Assembly (NCBI RefSeq): GCF_015832195.1
Contig: NC_052019.1
Span: forward strand, 5,379,685 to 5,443,684
DNA: 64,000 nt
Reading direction: 5' to 3'
From: Motacilla alba alba
Taxonomy: Eukaryota > Chordata > Aves > Passeriformes > Motacillidae
The notes under the pieces: model-generated
What the model saw: only the letters and a program-made list of their open reading frames with translations
Databases searched by the model: none
Told to the model about the DNA's origin: nothing
Shown here: positions 38,081-52,100 of the stretch, one piece after another
Layout: the number at the start of each line of letters is the position of its first letter
Numbering within the stretch: position 1 is the stretch's first letter
Translations under genes and position numbers: made by a program

Positions 38081-41000
38081 GGAAGGGAAAAGGGGAGAGG
38101 GAGAAGTGGGATGGGATGTGAAGGATAATTGGGCCAAAGTCGGCAGCTCATGGAGGGGAATATCCCATCCTCGAGGAGCCCCTAAGGATGCTCAGTTCTG
38201 GATTTCAGGTGGGTTTGACTTCTAATCCACTGCCAGCAGATGTAGGTCTGAACAGGTCCCCAGAACTCACCTTGGCAGCAGCGACGGGGCCCATCCCCGT
38301 CCCCTCCACCCCGCAGCCAATTCACCTTCGCTGCATTTTATTATTTGAGTTCTTCCAAATTTTTTCCCTGCCGTGATTATTTCCATTTCAGGAGTTCAGG
38401 TGGAAGAAAGGCAGCACTTTAGGGGAAGTGCTGTTAAATGGATTTCCATGGATTGAATGCTTAAACATATCCGACCCTCGGTGTGCCAGGCCCCACATCT
38501 CCCCTCCAGTTACTGCAGGTTTCAGTGTCTGGGAGCAAACACCCAGATCCTCCAGATCCACACCAGCCATGAGACATCCTGCAACCAGGAGGCTGCACTG
38601 GAGCAAACTCTTGTGTGTAAATGAAATCTTGTTTTCATTTTAAAAAGCATTAGTGATAAAAAAGTTAGTGCATGTGCAAAGGCAAGAACCCCCTGCTGGG
38701 TTTTGTGGGGACATAAGGGGCTGGAGAAGATCTCAGGAGAAATCCCGTGTTGTGTGGCGAACCCTGGGGAAGGTCTGTGCCCCAGGAGGGGTCCTCAGTG
38801 CTGCCCCAGCTCTTCTGTGGCGAGGCAGCATCCAGGAAGTTGTGTTATTCCTGAGAGCTGCCTGCCCTGCCCTCCAGCAGGGAGCTCTGACAAAATAATT
38901 GCAAGAAAGGTGCAAACAGAGGAAAAGCAGTGACTGCAATCCTCTCACTCAATATTGAATTACTCCAGGCTAGGGAGGGACAGAAATATCTCCCTTTAAA
39001 ATCAGTAAAGTGTTTTCTCCGGTGATGAAGGCTGGATAGCCAGCAAGGGACCAGGACAAACCATAATTTAGTAAAAAACTCAAGTATTGTCCACCCCACT
39101 AAGAGCCAAGAAGAGTGCTGGGGCTGGCTGCTGCTCCTCATCTCTAAGTAAGGTGGGCCCTGGATGTTCCTTACCCCACTCTGAGCCTGATTTTCAGCAT
39201 CCTGCTCACTTCAGGTCCTCATTCCCTTCAGAACAGACGTGGGAAGGAGGAAAATGCTGCAGCTTAAATGAGCAAGGGTCAGTAACTGCTGAGCCAGGTG
39301 CTGGAGGATTCTTTCCCCAGGGCAGGTGGAGTGGGGGGCAGGGGGACACCTTGTTCCCGTTGTTCCAGCCATGGGAAGTGGGGATGTGTGGCATTCCCTG
39401 TTTCTGGCACGCAAACTACTCTCCCAAGCAGGAAAAACACTTCCAAGTGGCAGATATCCCATTCCATACACAACGGTGCTCCTGAGCCCCGGTGCAAATC
39501 CACAGGGCTCTTCCTGTCCGTGCTCTCCAGCCTGTAATTATCTTAAAGGCAACAATTAAAACTATTGAAACACATGTGATGGGTTTAGGGAGCAGAGCTT
39601 GCCTAATCCCCACAAGCATCCCAGAGGAGCGGAAGCGAGGAGTTCCCAGGGTGCTGGTGCTTGCCGGGCAGGTAGGGACCAAGTGGAGCTGCAGGGCATC
39701 GAGCTCAGGCTGAGGAGGTGGCAGCAGCCTGGTCCCCAGGCACTGTGGGACCCCAGGAGTCCCCTACGTGGCAGTGACCAGGCTGGGGGAGCTGCAGGAG
39801 GGTCCCCCTGCTCCTCACCTCGACCCTTCCCAGGGTCACACGGAATGTCAGTGACAGAACCATCCCCAAAAGCTGTTGTTTAAACTCTGATTGCAAACTT
39901 CAATACCAAAATATTTCATATTCTTTTTCCCATGTCAGTCCAGGACTTAGCACAGTGAGTCCTGCTCCATTCCTTATGTCAGGTACCAAAATAAAGCCAT
40001 GTTGAGACACAGCCCCTTCTCCCTTTCCCACTTCTTTTACTGCAGCATCATGCTGCTGTTTCATTTCATGAGCAAAAAGTTCTGCAAATACCCGTGATGC
40101 TCTGCTTGAGGGGTCCCAAGGCAAGAGCAATCAGATGAATAGTGAGGAATTGCACAAAATATCACTGACCTGTGCTCATCACTTATTAATTTATTTGTTT
40201 TTCAGGAATCATTAGTTTTGCTATTTTTCTGAAAGCATCACTCTCCTGGAGCCACGTTACATGGGATTTTCTGCTCTGCTTTCTTTAAGAATTGGTTTCT
40301 AACCTGCCCTAAAAGTGCTGAACCAGCTTTGGGAGCCTGGAAATGCAGGGAACTACAGAGCAAAAAAGAGAACACAAACTCTTTGTTCTCAGTATCTCGT
40401 GATCTTAAAGTGCTCGGGGTGATCTCAGGGGTGTCAGGGCAAGGACAGAGCCACAGAGGGCAGCTGCTTGCTAGTCTTTCCCAGCCCTCTTGTTCTGCTT
40501 TTCATCTCCCCTGAAACACCTTCTTTTTTTGTGATATGGTGTTTTAAATATTCCTAGAACTTCCAAAATTTCCACATTTCCTTCTTTTTCCCAAAACGGA
40601 AATATAATTTTAACTATTTGGGCTAGAAGTGAGTAATTTTGCCTTTAAAATACCTTTTTTAAGGCTTTTTTTTTCAGTTTCTGCTTAAAAGAAGCTCATG
40701 TTTGCTGAAAAGAAAAAATATTTTGATCCAATTCAAACAAATTCAAACTCCTTTTTAATTAAGTATTTAATTTCTGAACATTTACTTTTTTCCCTGCTTT
40801 TCCCATCCCATTTCTCCCTCTTTCTCATTTCTAAAATGCAAATAATTGAGAAGAAATCCCTTCTGAGCCACTTCTGTTGCTGTTGCCACCAACAGCCCCA
40901 AAGATGCTCCCAGCCCCATGCTCCCCTCACCAGGGTAGGAGTCTCAGAGTGTCCCAGACCCCTTCTTGTGTTCCCAACTCCCTGTGGATACCTCAAAATC

Positions 41001-44000
41001 ACAAGACAGACATAGCTATGGGGCTGAGGGAGACAGAAAAACCCATAGCAAATCCAGCCTTGGGTTGATAGGACCCCAAAAGGGCTGCGGTTGTTTTATG
41101 AACTGTGTCAGGAGTTATCAAGGCTGAGGAGCATCACCCTGGGTGACCAAAGTGCTGCACTGCCCCAAATTGACCCAAATTGAGGATCCCCTCACAGGCA
41201 ATGTGTCTGTCTTATATTCTCTGTGTATTTATTACACAAATTCTACACATCTCAGGTTATAAATTACTCTAATGCATAATTGTTTCCATTCACAAAAAAA
41301 AAAAAAAAGTGTATGCAGCTGTTGAATACAGAAACTTTTCTCTCGTGGGCCATCTCTGACCAAGGCATCCTCTGAGTGAGCTGCATCTTCCCCCACCAAT
41401 CTCATAAGCTGAACAGCCATTGTCCTTCTATGTATTTATAGATTAACAGCAGCATTTTAGATAAGTGAAGCCCAGTTACCTTTAAAGGCAGAAAAAATTT
41501 GGGCTTAGGTGTCATGCAGTGTTGTGGGCAAATGGGAAATTTTATTTGGTGGTTGCTTTCCATCACGTGAGTATCTGACCTTTTATTTGCATTTCTAGAG
41601 GGCTTTAGTCTATTTTAAGCTGGGAAAGGGAGAGGGCAGCGGGGCTGATGGTAGCTCCAGTTTCCCTGAGCAGCACAGCTTGAGTTGGGAGATTAATAAT
41701 GACCAGAAGAGCAGCACAGGGATGGGGATTTACAGCAGTGCCTGGTTTTCCACAGCAAGAGTGAAAAAAAACCTGCAAAAATCAAGAAACAAGTGAGAGG
41801 GATGGAATCCTATCTCCAACTACTCAGATCAAAATGTTCATAAAGCAACAAGTTTCTTCTGGGCATGATGAATGCATCAGGAGGATGTTCAGCAGCCTGT
41901 GTAGCCCAGAGATCAAACGAAGTGATCTCCTCTGCCTTTTAAATGTATGAAGCTGGGAGATCTTAAGGGCAAATAAACTTACTTTGATTGCAGGGCTGAG
42001 ATCTTGGAAGTCACATTCCTTTAATTTCCTTGAGCTGGTTGCCTTCCCTGTGAAGGACATGCACAGGGTAGTGAGTTTTCAGTGGAAACTGGTTTTGCCT
42101 CATTTTCCACTTCTCTCCTGTTACAAGGAAAGAAGTGCAGAGCTCCAGAGGCCTACCTGCCTCTTCCTATGCAGACAGAAAGGGCTGGGTGTCTGTTTTT
42201 AATTACAGCCTGAAAGAACTGCATTTAAAAGACAACAGAAAGCTATTTAATTAATACTTATCATTAGCACACATAGGAATGCCTAGCAGCAAATTGCAAC
42301 AACAAAGCAATTCCTTTTTACTTTTTTTTCCTTGCACTTTGGATAAATTAAAAAAAAAAAAAAGAGTAAACAAATGTTTTGCACCACGTTTGAGATGACA
42401 TTTTTCAGAGTGAGAGTAGTGGGATCGTAGGTATCACCCTAGGAGAGCAGAGATGTCTGAGCAGCCTTCTCCATCTCCAGTTTTTCAATCTCCAGCTCTC
42501 TTGGCCAAGAAGCTTATCTTCATCCATCCATCTATCTATCCTTCTATCTCAGCATTTACACCGGGCTCATCCCCATGTCTGAGCGCCTACTTGTCTTCAT
42601 ACCTGTCCATAAATTACATGGGGCCCCCAGGGCATTATAAATAATAATTCAGCTCCCAAACCTTCAGAACACTGTTTTAAAGCACTGGCTTATAATTCAC
42701 CACGTTGTGGGCTCCCCCCAGCTCATAAATGGAGTAGAAGGACGTGACAGCCCAGTCAGTGGAGTAATTGCCCAAAGATCAATTCATTGGGTGGCCACAA
42801 GCTGGAAGATGGGGATGGACATTGTGACAATGCACGGGGGAAGGCTGGACTGCTCTGCTCATGGGAAAGAGACTCACCCACAGCTCCTTCAGGACGTTAT
42901 ATTCCTCTCAATTTTATCTTAGCCAGAGCAGCAGTCAGCCAGTCATCCCATGTCCCCCTTTAGCGAATAGATCTCTTAATGGCACTTTTGATGATTGGAG
43001 TGTTGAACCACAGCAGGGCTCTGCTGGCAGATGAAGCCCCCATGGGGCACAGAGACAGATGGCTTAGAGGGCAAGACCCTACCTGTAGTCCAACAGATCC
43101 CAAACTACACCAGGACAGGCACCCCAGTCCCTTGTTGGAAAAGCCAACTACAAGTGAGTTTGGCTCAAGACAGCAAGTTGCTTTGGTACATGTGAGTTAT
43201 TGAGTAGAAACTCCAGGTGAACTATGACCCTATTCCTCTATCTCAACACATTCCATCTCCATCCTAAGACATTACTTTCTCCTTGAAGTAGGAGTTGGGA
43301 ACATGTCCCAGCCATGTCCCTCAGTGGGGGAATGCAGAGTCCCCATGGAGTATGGTCACCAGTTTGTGGGCATCACTGTCTCCTGGATGACCTGTCAGAC
43401 ATGCTTGGGGTCAGGGACCTGAAACTGGAATTTTTCTGGAGAAAAGCAAGAGCAGTTGATGTATGAGATTAATTATTTGACAAGCCTGTCCTGGGTTTGT
43501 GACCAGCTCTGGAAGGTGCAGGACTAAAATACTATTAATCCCGGGAACATGTGAAGCTGCCAGAGCCTGCAGCCACCCATCAGTGTCGGGTGAGGAGGTA
43601 CCACCTTTGGTGTGACTTTCCCCCCTCCACTTTCCATCTTTCCATCAAACCAGGCTGACCTTCCCTCTCAGCCAGAGACCCAAGGATGAGCAGGCAGAGC
43701 CCCAAGCACCAGTTCTGGGGATAGAGTGGGAACCCTCAGTGTGAGAGTGGCCACAGATGCCATGGTGCCTGAGCAGGTGGTGGGACAAGCACACCCACAG
43801 GGCCAGGTTCACTCCCACATTCCAGGCACTGGGCTGGCACACATGGCTGTGCATTGTCCTCTGTGGGAGCACAGCTCCTCTGCAAGCCAAGCCTGTCTTG
43901 CTCCCTCTGCCTTGGCTCCAGGCATGGAACAGGCTTTTCCTGCTGTTCTTCTGCTCCAGAGATCTCAGAGAGGGTTTCATAGTGTCCTGCCCTAAAAAAA

Positions 44001-45690
44001 AGTCTGATTTGGGCTGGGGGAGAAGTAGCATACTCACCCCATAAGGGCATCCTCAGGGATGGTTGAGAATTAAACTCCTTTTCACCCTGCAATGAGGCTG
44101 GACCCTTAACTCATCCTACTGCTTGAGGGCACTGGGATGGGAGCATGGAACATGGAAAGTGTATTCGTCACACTTTCTGCTTGCAAAACACACCAGGATT
44201 TTGGCAGGCTGCAAGTCCAGCCCCACTCACCCCATCCTTCACAATGTTCCCCGATGAGGAGTTGGGGTCCTGCCAGCCAGGTTTGCAACTTGTCCCTTGG
44301 GTGCAGAACTGGGTGCAATTTCAGGCCTCTCCCCTCTCACAGGGTGTCTTGAGATGTGATTAAGGGCTAAATTGTAGCTTGGCCTGGCTGAGAACCACAA
44401 GATTTGGGGAGGCAGATGCTAAGGGCAGTGGGATCCAATAACATCTGCATCAATGAAAGGGGGAGCTGATCATGGGGGTAAAAAGGGATCGGGAAGTTTC
44501 TTAGTGCCACCCCCAGAGATGTCCTGCACCACCCCCCACGCAGAGCCATGCTTTGGGGAAGGGTTATTTGTGAGGATGAAGCTGCTGCCTAAACAAGAGG
44601 TATTTTGCTGGTTTGGCTCTTAAAGAAGGGTGAATGATGGCCTCATGAAACATCATTCCTGGACCCCACCTCCCAGCTGCTCAATCCATGCAAGTAGAGC
44701 TGTTAGCATCAAAACCATCCAAGTGCTGTGGTTTTTACATCATTCTCAGCTAAGCTGTTTCCCTCATCCCCGTTAATTGGGATGGGGCAGCCTCAGCCCC
44801 CACCCTGGAGGAGGCACAGGTCCCTCCTCTCCTGCAGGGTTTCGGTGGGATGGAAGGAGGTGGCACAGAGCCAGCTGTGCCAGAGGGAGCCAAGGAAAAG
44901 GCTGCCAGGATGCCAGCGAGGCAGCCTTCAGCCCAGGCCAAGCTTCCCACTCTTCCCGCACATTCTGCAACATCCCAAGCTGAATCACTTCACAGAATTT
45001 ACTTTTACCCTGTTAAATGCCACTAAACCTTCAAATTAATCCTCCCATTACAGGACTTCCTTTGATGTCAAAGGGGGAATTTTTTTTTTGATGGCAAAGG
45101 GGGATTTTTCCCCCTGGTATAATTATTCCTATTTTTCTTCCCCCTTTTTTAGGCACAAGAGATTCCTGCCAGATGTATGGCTTGTGGAGGCAGCTCCCAC
45201 ACAAGGTATTTATGTATTTATATGTATATGATGAGAACGTGGTATTGAAAGACCTGAAGTTTCAGGCAGAAGATAAAGGGAATTTCCCATTTCCTACTTG
45301 TTACAGTGGAAGTTGCTTGGGAAGAGTCTGAAGCAGAACTAGGACCAAAAGCTGTGAGATACAGCATTGGAAAATAGCTCTGTAAGAGAAACTTGTACAG
45401 GGAAAACATCTGCTATTTAACACTATCACAGAGTAAGTTTCAATGCCTGGGAACAATCCCTGGCACTGCTTAAATTACAGAGATGGGTAAAGTGGATCCA
45501 CTCCACTCTTGTATTTGTTTCCTATTGAGCATCTTGGGTGCTACTGGGATTGCTGGGCTGAACATCCCAGCACAGAGCCAGAATCACTGGATAATGCTCA
45601 AGAAGCAGGCAGCTGTGGGTAGTGCTATGACAGCTTTGTGTAACAGCCAGTAATGGTGGAACAGCCAGGTTTACTCAGAGTTTTAATCAG
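38081..45690. other. no gene recognised downstream of THNSL2
   Basis: Includes AT-rich low-complexity stretches (40500-40860 and 41220-41480), A runs at 41294-41308 and about 42348-42363, and a catc/tatc run near 42521-42550. No exon with domain-like sequence was recognised. FOXI3, the downstream neighbour in mammals, is not visible. Confidence 0.55.
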
Positions 45691-45699
45691 TTTTTCTGA

Positions 45700-45705
45700 T
45701 TTATT
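45700..45705 (-). terminator. THNSL2: THNSL2 poly(A) signal AATAAA
   Basis: A canonical AATAAA hexamer on the minus strand (tttatt on plus), about 235 nt downstream of the THNSL2 stop codon. It is the first canonical signal I find downstream. It implies a short 3' UTR, from about 45937 to 45680. Confidence 0.7.
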
Positions 45706-45731
45706 AGGAAAAAGGGATACAATTGCAGAGG

Positions 45732-45808
45732 TCTTTACTGAAAACATTATGAAATTGTCCATATAATTGAACTCTTTACTGAAAATGTTATGAGATAGTC
45801 CAATTACA
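45732..45808 (-). repeat. 41-bp tandem duplication in the THNSL2 3' UTR
   Basis: Two adjacent copies start with tctttactgaaaa at 45732 and 45773. They share the order ...ttatgaaattgtcc / ...ttatgagatagtcc with a handful of mismatches. Both lie between the stop codon and the AATAAA signal, so they would be in the mRNA 3' UTR. Confidence 0.85.
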
Positions 45809-45937
45809 CAGGGAAGTGAATTCTTGCAAATACATCATTGCCTGGAGACTCCCAGCATAAGACAGAGCTTTTCTGGGAGTGGAGAATGAGCCCTGGGAGG
45901 CATTGTCCAGCTGTGCCCAGTGGTCATGTCTGTGTGA

Positions 45938-46172
45938 CTACCTGCCCTGGGGTGCAGACTGACCCACCTGTGCCTCCCACTGCTGTGCCACAGCTTCAAT
46001 CCGGCCCCGGAGCACCTGTGCCCAGTCCTGTCCCCGCTCCAGGGGAGTGGACCTGGTCTCCATTGCTGTCAGAGCAGAGATTTCAGGGGGGATCTGGGGA
46101 GCCAGGCCAGCTCGGAGAAGAGCATCCTGAAATTTGGCTGCAGAGGCTGGAGCCAGACAACACCGGGGGATG
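45938..46172 (-). CDS. THNSL2: THNSL2 last coding exon (residues 406-483, stop)
   Basis: The exon encodes [19 protein letters not shown] and a more divergent C-terminus ending in QSAPQGR. The stop codon is TAG (read as cta on the plus strand at 45938-45940). The block [13 protein letters not shown] is identical to the mammalian protein as I remember it. The acceptor is ttccag. Confidence 0.95.
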
Positions 46173-49100
46173 CTGGAAATGAAACACAAGCAAAGAAAAC
46201 TTATGGTGTAAGTGAGCTGGGGGCTGGAGATGCTGCAGGAGCAAGGGGATAGTGATGGTCCAGTCCCTAATGCTCCCTACCTGGGTGGCTGTGAGTAATG
46301 GTAGTGAGCAGCCACGGCAGAGTGGGGGCATAGCAGGTACTGGTTCTCCTCCCAGCAGCGCCGCATGGCTCCCACAATGTCCTGGTCAGAGGCTGAGCAC
46401 GATCCCAAAGTCTTGGAGAGCTGTGGGGACACAGGGAGGTTCACACAGGGCACCACCACACAATGTGTTCCCAGCTGGCTTTGTGCCACAGGCACTCAGC
46501 AAAGCAGGAAATAGAGAGGCTGGAGGATGGGTGCCCCCAGAGACTGAAGGAAAAGGGGTTGCTGCTGCAGCTTGGGGATGAGGCACTGCTGGAATAAACC
46601 ACAGGGATGGAATGTGGGTAAGGGGTTTCCGTCCACAGGTGCTGTGAGTGTGGGTGAGCAGGAGCCAGGGCTCAGCTCCTCACCTCTGCACCACTATGTC
46701 CATGCTCTGAGGGAGTTTCTGAGGACTTGTAAAATCCACCTCAGTGTAACAGCTCTTCTTGCTTTTCATAATAAAATCGTTTCGTATTTATCTTTCTGCA
46801 GCACAAGCAGGAGCAGGCACTGGGCAAAGGCTGCTCTGTGAGGGAGAGCACATCAGAAATTGGACAGGAAAAGGCAGGATTTTGTACCTGGCCCTCTCAC
46901 AACTCAAATCTTTGGTTTTCTCTTCTATCTCTCTCTGCTTTGTGTTTGTGCTCCCCTCTGCTGTAACAGCAAGGCTGAATTGCACCAAACTCAGCAGACT
47001 CACTCCCAAACACCCAATTTGTGCCAGCATCCACTGTACAATGCCTCAGTGCATGGCCAAGGATAGGACAATTTCATATGCTACCTAAATAACTGCAGGT
47101 AATTTTTAAGTTACTTGTGTGAAGAACAAAGAGCATTCTTCAAAAAAAAAAAAAAAAATAAAAGGGGGTTTTTAGTATCTCCATGCACACACATTGATAT
47201 AAAACTTCTGTTCTGGACTCATGCTTAAATTTTTGGTAGCATACTCTCCACTATGATTTTTTTTAATCCTGAAAATGAATTGGAAATACCTGGTAGCAAT
47301 AATCTTACACACACACAGAGGCACAGTGTTGTATGGATGAGGAACTGACCTTTCTGTGCAAATCCTCTGGCAGCTTCAGCCTTTTTGAGATGTTGAATTG
47401 CTCCATCAGAGTTTTTATTAGGCGGCTGTCAGAGCCAGAGAGCAGCCAGAGGATCCTCTCCACATTGTAAGGCTCCTGGGATAACAAGGCAAGAGGTGAG
47501 GAAATTCAAAAGAGGGGGGAAGCATCCTTGTGGATTCTCTGATGTCTGATTAGGGCTGAGGTCCTACCACTGTGTTTTTCTTGGTGGAAGCCAGGGTGGG
47601 CTTTTTGTCTTCCCTTTGCTCACCTACATCCCAGGACAAGTCTTTGGGAACACAATGTCTTTTGAACCTCTGACCTGTCAGAGCAGTCTGACAGTGACCA
47701 TCAGATTAAAACAGAAAATGAAGGGATGGCTGATGAATCAACAGCTTGACCACATCTGTACCATCACTGTGAGGAGCCCAGGCTAATAACACACTGTGTA
47801 TTGGAGAACCAGAAATATCCAGCTGTTTACTCAGTGTTGCAGATGCTGCTGTGAGTCACCCAGCTCCTGCGTGACTTAATGAGACACCCAGCCTGCTGCA
47901 GGGCTGGCTGATAATCTCCATGAATTCACAGGGCACATGTAGGGCCCGACTGGCCTATATGGCTGTGGAGCAATCAGCATTGCAACACTGCAGCAGAGCT
48001 CTGTGCAAGACCATACAGGAGGGTCCCAAACCAATTTCTCTGCCCTGCCTCATTCCTGCACATTTACAAGCACCAAGAAATATTCATCCAGGTGGTTTGG
48101 CTGAGATACCTTGTAGGGACAGACAGGACAAGGGCGCCAATTTACAGAGTCCTCATCTCACTTCCTGGGCTCAAGTGCTGGGTTTGGATAAACTCTTCAT
48201 AACTTTTAGCAGCTGACAGTGCCTATGACCTTTTGTCACTCCATCGTGTCCTACCTTGTCGAGTCATCAGAACTTACTCAGCCTTTTGTGTCCTTATCTG
48301 GGTGTCTTATGGGCTCAGTTCTGTTCTTCATCTTCCCACCGTCATCTCCCAAAGCCTCCAGCCTCTAATCTTCAGTCTAGTCTGGGTGTAGCCTGCCCTT
48401 TGCTCTAGGCTGTCCCCTGTTTTAGGCTGTCCGGAGAAGATACAGGTCAGTGTACCTGGACTTCCATGACCTGCTCCTGGACGTGCCTCCAACACTGTGC
48501 TCCTGACACCGTTTCTCCTGTCCTTCTTTCTGCTGTTCCCACATCCTTCCCACATTCTTCCCACATTTCCCCTTCAGCCTCCATTCCCACCAGCCCTATG
48601 GTTTCCATAACAGAGCACTATGTTGACACCAGTAAGTTGAACTGGGCCAGGGCACTGGTGCAAGTACCAGCCTCAACATCTAAGTAAGGCTTTTGCTTCT
48701 GTCTCACACCACCAGAGCTCTCCAGGAGAATGTTGGGGCCCAGTTGGGAGGCCAGGTCATGCTGGAGACAAAGTTTTGGATGTGGATATGAGCTCTGTGG
48801 CTCTTCCTGACCTCAGGGACAGAGAACAGCCCCTGCTTGGCTGCAAAAACACAGCGTCTGCTGGGATTGTCCTGGGATTGCTCCTTGTAAGGCTCATCCA
48901 CACCAGACTTTCTGCTTCACCTTCAACTCTTCAGGCATCATCTAACAGGAAAGTTTTCTCTGCCTTATCTTAGTCTGCAGAAGCAGCAACATAAGAGGCT
49001 GTGCACTCTCCATCTTTGAAGGTTTCCAACACCACAATGGACAAAGCCCTGAGCAATCCCACCTGACCTCAAGGCAGAACCTCCTTTAAACAAGTCCCAA

Positions 49101-52100
49101 ACAGAGACCTCCTGAATTCCCCTCCAGAACAAATGCTCTCTTTAGCTACAGAAATATTTGCATGGATGCTTCAGGTGTGAGCTGAACAATGACATCCCAT
49201 GCAGCCATGGAGAAGGATGTGCAGAGGGATTCACTCATCTAGATCCTCAGGAATCTCAGGAAATTTCCTCACCTGACTCTGCTCCCAAGATCCCAAAGTC
49301 TGGCACTTGCTGACCAGTGCTACTGAAGGGAGATGGGCTGAGAGAGAAGCCCAGTTACCACTGGAGCTCTGAGGAGCCCCACAAGTTCCTGGCTCAGGAG
49401 GAAAGCCAAGTTGCAGAGCACAGCCTGGTGACAGAGGCATAGGGACCTAGTGACTGCAAAGCATGGCAGACCCTCCAGACTCCCAGGTCCTCCCAGTGTG
49501 TTTGAACAGCTTTTGGAAAATCCAGGTAGCTTAAGGCCACAGAGATACAACACCAAGGGTTTCCCACTTTGATCACTTGTTTGGAAGCAGATCCAATCCC
49601 TGGGGATCCCAGGGTGGGAATGAAAGGGGAGGTATGTGCTTCCAGGTGTTTGGTTTCTGTACCTCCATGACTTTTCTTTCTGAGGCCTTTCACTGCCTGC
49701 TGGGACTTGTTTTGCTCTGAGCAACCTGCAGGCAGCCATGAACAAGGCATTTCTTCTGGAGTTCTCTACCTCCTTCCTAACCTCTCCTCTTGCTCTTTGT
49801 GGAGCTTTTCAGAAGCATCAACAAAACCCTTGTGACACGATGGCATTTTTAGCTCTCTAGTTGTCTCATGTTGTGGAAATGTCCCTGTCTTGCTAAGCTT
49901 GCATAGAACAATCCCCAGAAACCCCGTACTCAACAACAAAGGTCAGAAAGTCAGACCCTGAAAAGTAAGGGAGAAAGAGTTTGATCTATCTCAGCTCAGC
50001 AGTCTGTAGCATAAATGGTCAATATGAGTCACACCTCCTAATGCATCATCAAGTGGCAGAATTTTACAGGTAGAGCAGAGCACAAGATTAAAAAAAACCC
50101 CAGCAATATTTTCTATTTTTGCATTTTGGCCAGTTCCCTACATACCTGGATATCCATGGCTGATGCTAACGTAGCCTTCACGCTCTCTGCCAGTGAGAAA
50201 TCTCCATGTTGAACAGTCCTGTGAATGATGTCATTGCTGTTCACCACAGTAACAAGTCGAATTGGGAGACCCATTTTCTGGGCAATGCAGCCAGCTAGGG
50301 AAAAAAAGTGAAAAAATGCATGAGTGCTTAATGAAGAAACATTTGCAGGAGATTTAGCAAAGAAGTCATCGTACAAATTGATTTAGCATCTAGTTCAGAA
50401 GCAGGCACAAATGATATTCCCTTGTGGACTCTGAGATATCTGACTTCAGTGGTTTGGTAGAGCACAGATAATAAAATCCAGGGATGCAACGCTCCACCTG
50501 CCGTTGAACACAGACCCTTGCTCATCTCCACTTTTGCTGGTTGATAGGCAGGGGACAGAGAGTTCAGGCAGCTGACAGGCAAGCAGGAGAGAAGAAGATT
50601 TTGGGCTTTTGCCTCTCTGATGGCAGCCTGAAAGAGCAGTGAATATATAAAATCCTTTATTGCTTTCGTAAGACAGTTCTACACCTATTTTGGGACTGAG
50701 GCAATCAAGGACTCTCATTTAGAAGGCCAGATTATGCAATTAAGAGTGGTTGTCCTGACCATGCATTACCATGCAAACCAGAGAGGACCAGGCAGGACTC
50801 CACACCTCTGTTAATGTCTCACTTAAGAAATCAGAGCCACAGCATTTTCCCTCTTTTCTGCATCAAACGCATTCTGTCCTCTCCTAATGTGCCCATCCTC
50901 AAGATAGTTACAGTCATCATCAAAGAGTGGTTTGGGTTTTTCTGCACCTTGCAAATCATCAGTGACACCTAAATTGAGTAATAACCATACATGAGTAATA
51001 AAATATAAGTGGTTCTGAAGAAATCCTACCAGAGAGTGGGTGTTTTAATAAATAGCAATACCCAGTATCTGCAAAGTGCTTTTGGTCCATAGATCAGAGC
51101 ATTCTCTCTCTCTTATCTAACCCATCTCTTTTTCCCTTTACCCGTGATATTTCCTCCTCCTCCCGTTGGCACAACAATTTCCACCATTGGCAGCTGGGCG
51201 GTATCCAGGGATGGGGTGCACTGAAAGTAGGCATAGAAGTAGTGGGCAATCTGCACCATAATCCTGGACCAATTGACAGAATTCAAGCTCATCAGGTTGT
51301 ATTTTCCAGCAAAATCGACATCAGCAAACAGTTCCTTGATCGGCTCATCGATTTCATCGCTGTTCCCACGAGCTGTCAAAAGGAGAAAGGCAAGATTAGA
51401 TCTGCCAGCAGCAGTGCATCAGGCACGAGGTATTTCTGCTCAAAAATAGGGTTGGTCTCAAGCCCTGGGGCTTGCTGTGGTCAGGAGGTGCACATCTGCC
51501 CTGGGGGTTGTGTGAACCAGGGCCACCCTGTGGATGTCAGGTGGTTTCTGCAGACACAGAACTCTGGGCTCCTGCCTCTACCAAATATAAACCTGCCAGG
51601 AAGGCAAATGCTGCATCTTCTTGTGAGATGCCAAGGTAAGACCAGGCTGAGCAGAGGAGTCCATGGGAACTCAAGCAGCTCAAGCACCCAATGGTGATGC
51701 CAATGAGGATGGCATGGTGGTGGGAGGTGGATCACCCATGATGGCGAGAGGACAGAGGGAAGGGGTGGCTGCAAATCCTTTTAGTGACAAAAATGGTCTG
51801 AATTCAGTTACACCAAACACCAACCACCTGCATGGAGGCAGCTCTGATCTATGGCCAGGAGAAAAAGAAGCCTTAAACTGCTTGGTTGTCAAACTGTGGA
51901 TGTTGTCTCCTGTTAGCCAGATGTCTGGGCATGATGATAGCAATGACCCAGCTGGCTGCAGCTGCTAAAGCTGCAAATCCCACTAAGCAGCCCACTCAGA
52001 CTTTTAGGGTCAAGGTTTTGACACAGCAGAGCCAAAAAGTGGACAGTCCAAACAGCAGTGCCAACCAGCAAAGACATGGACGTTGTCTTCAATGACAGTG

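Noticed and set aside
41824..42060. Minus-strand frame starting MSFTGKATSS, which resembles a FABP1 N-terminus
   Set aside because: Likeness ends after the first six residues, the strand and position do not fit, and no following exon is present.
1..45690. Search for FOXI3, the mammalian downstream neighbour of THNSL2
   Set aside because: No forkhead-domain sequence (for example PPYSYSALI) is readable in any frame. It probably lies outside the window.
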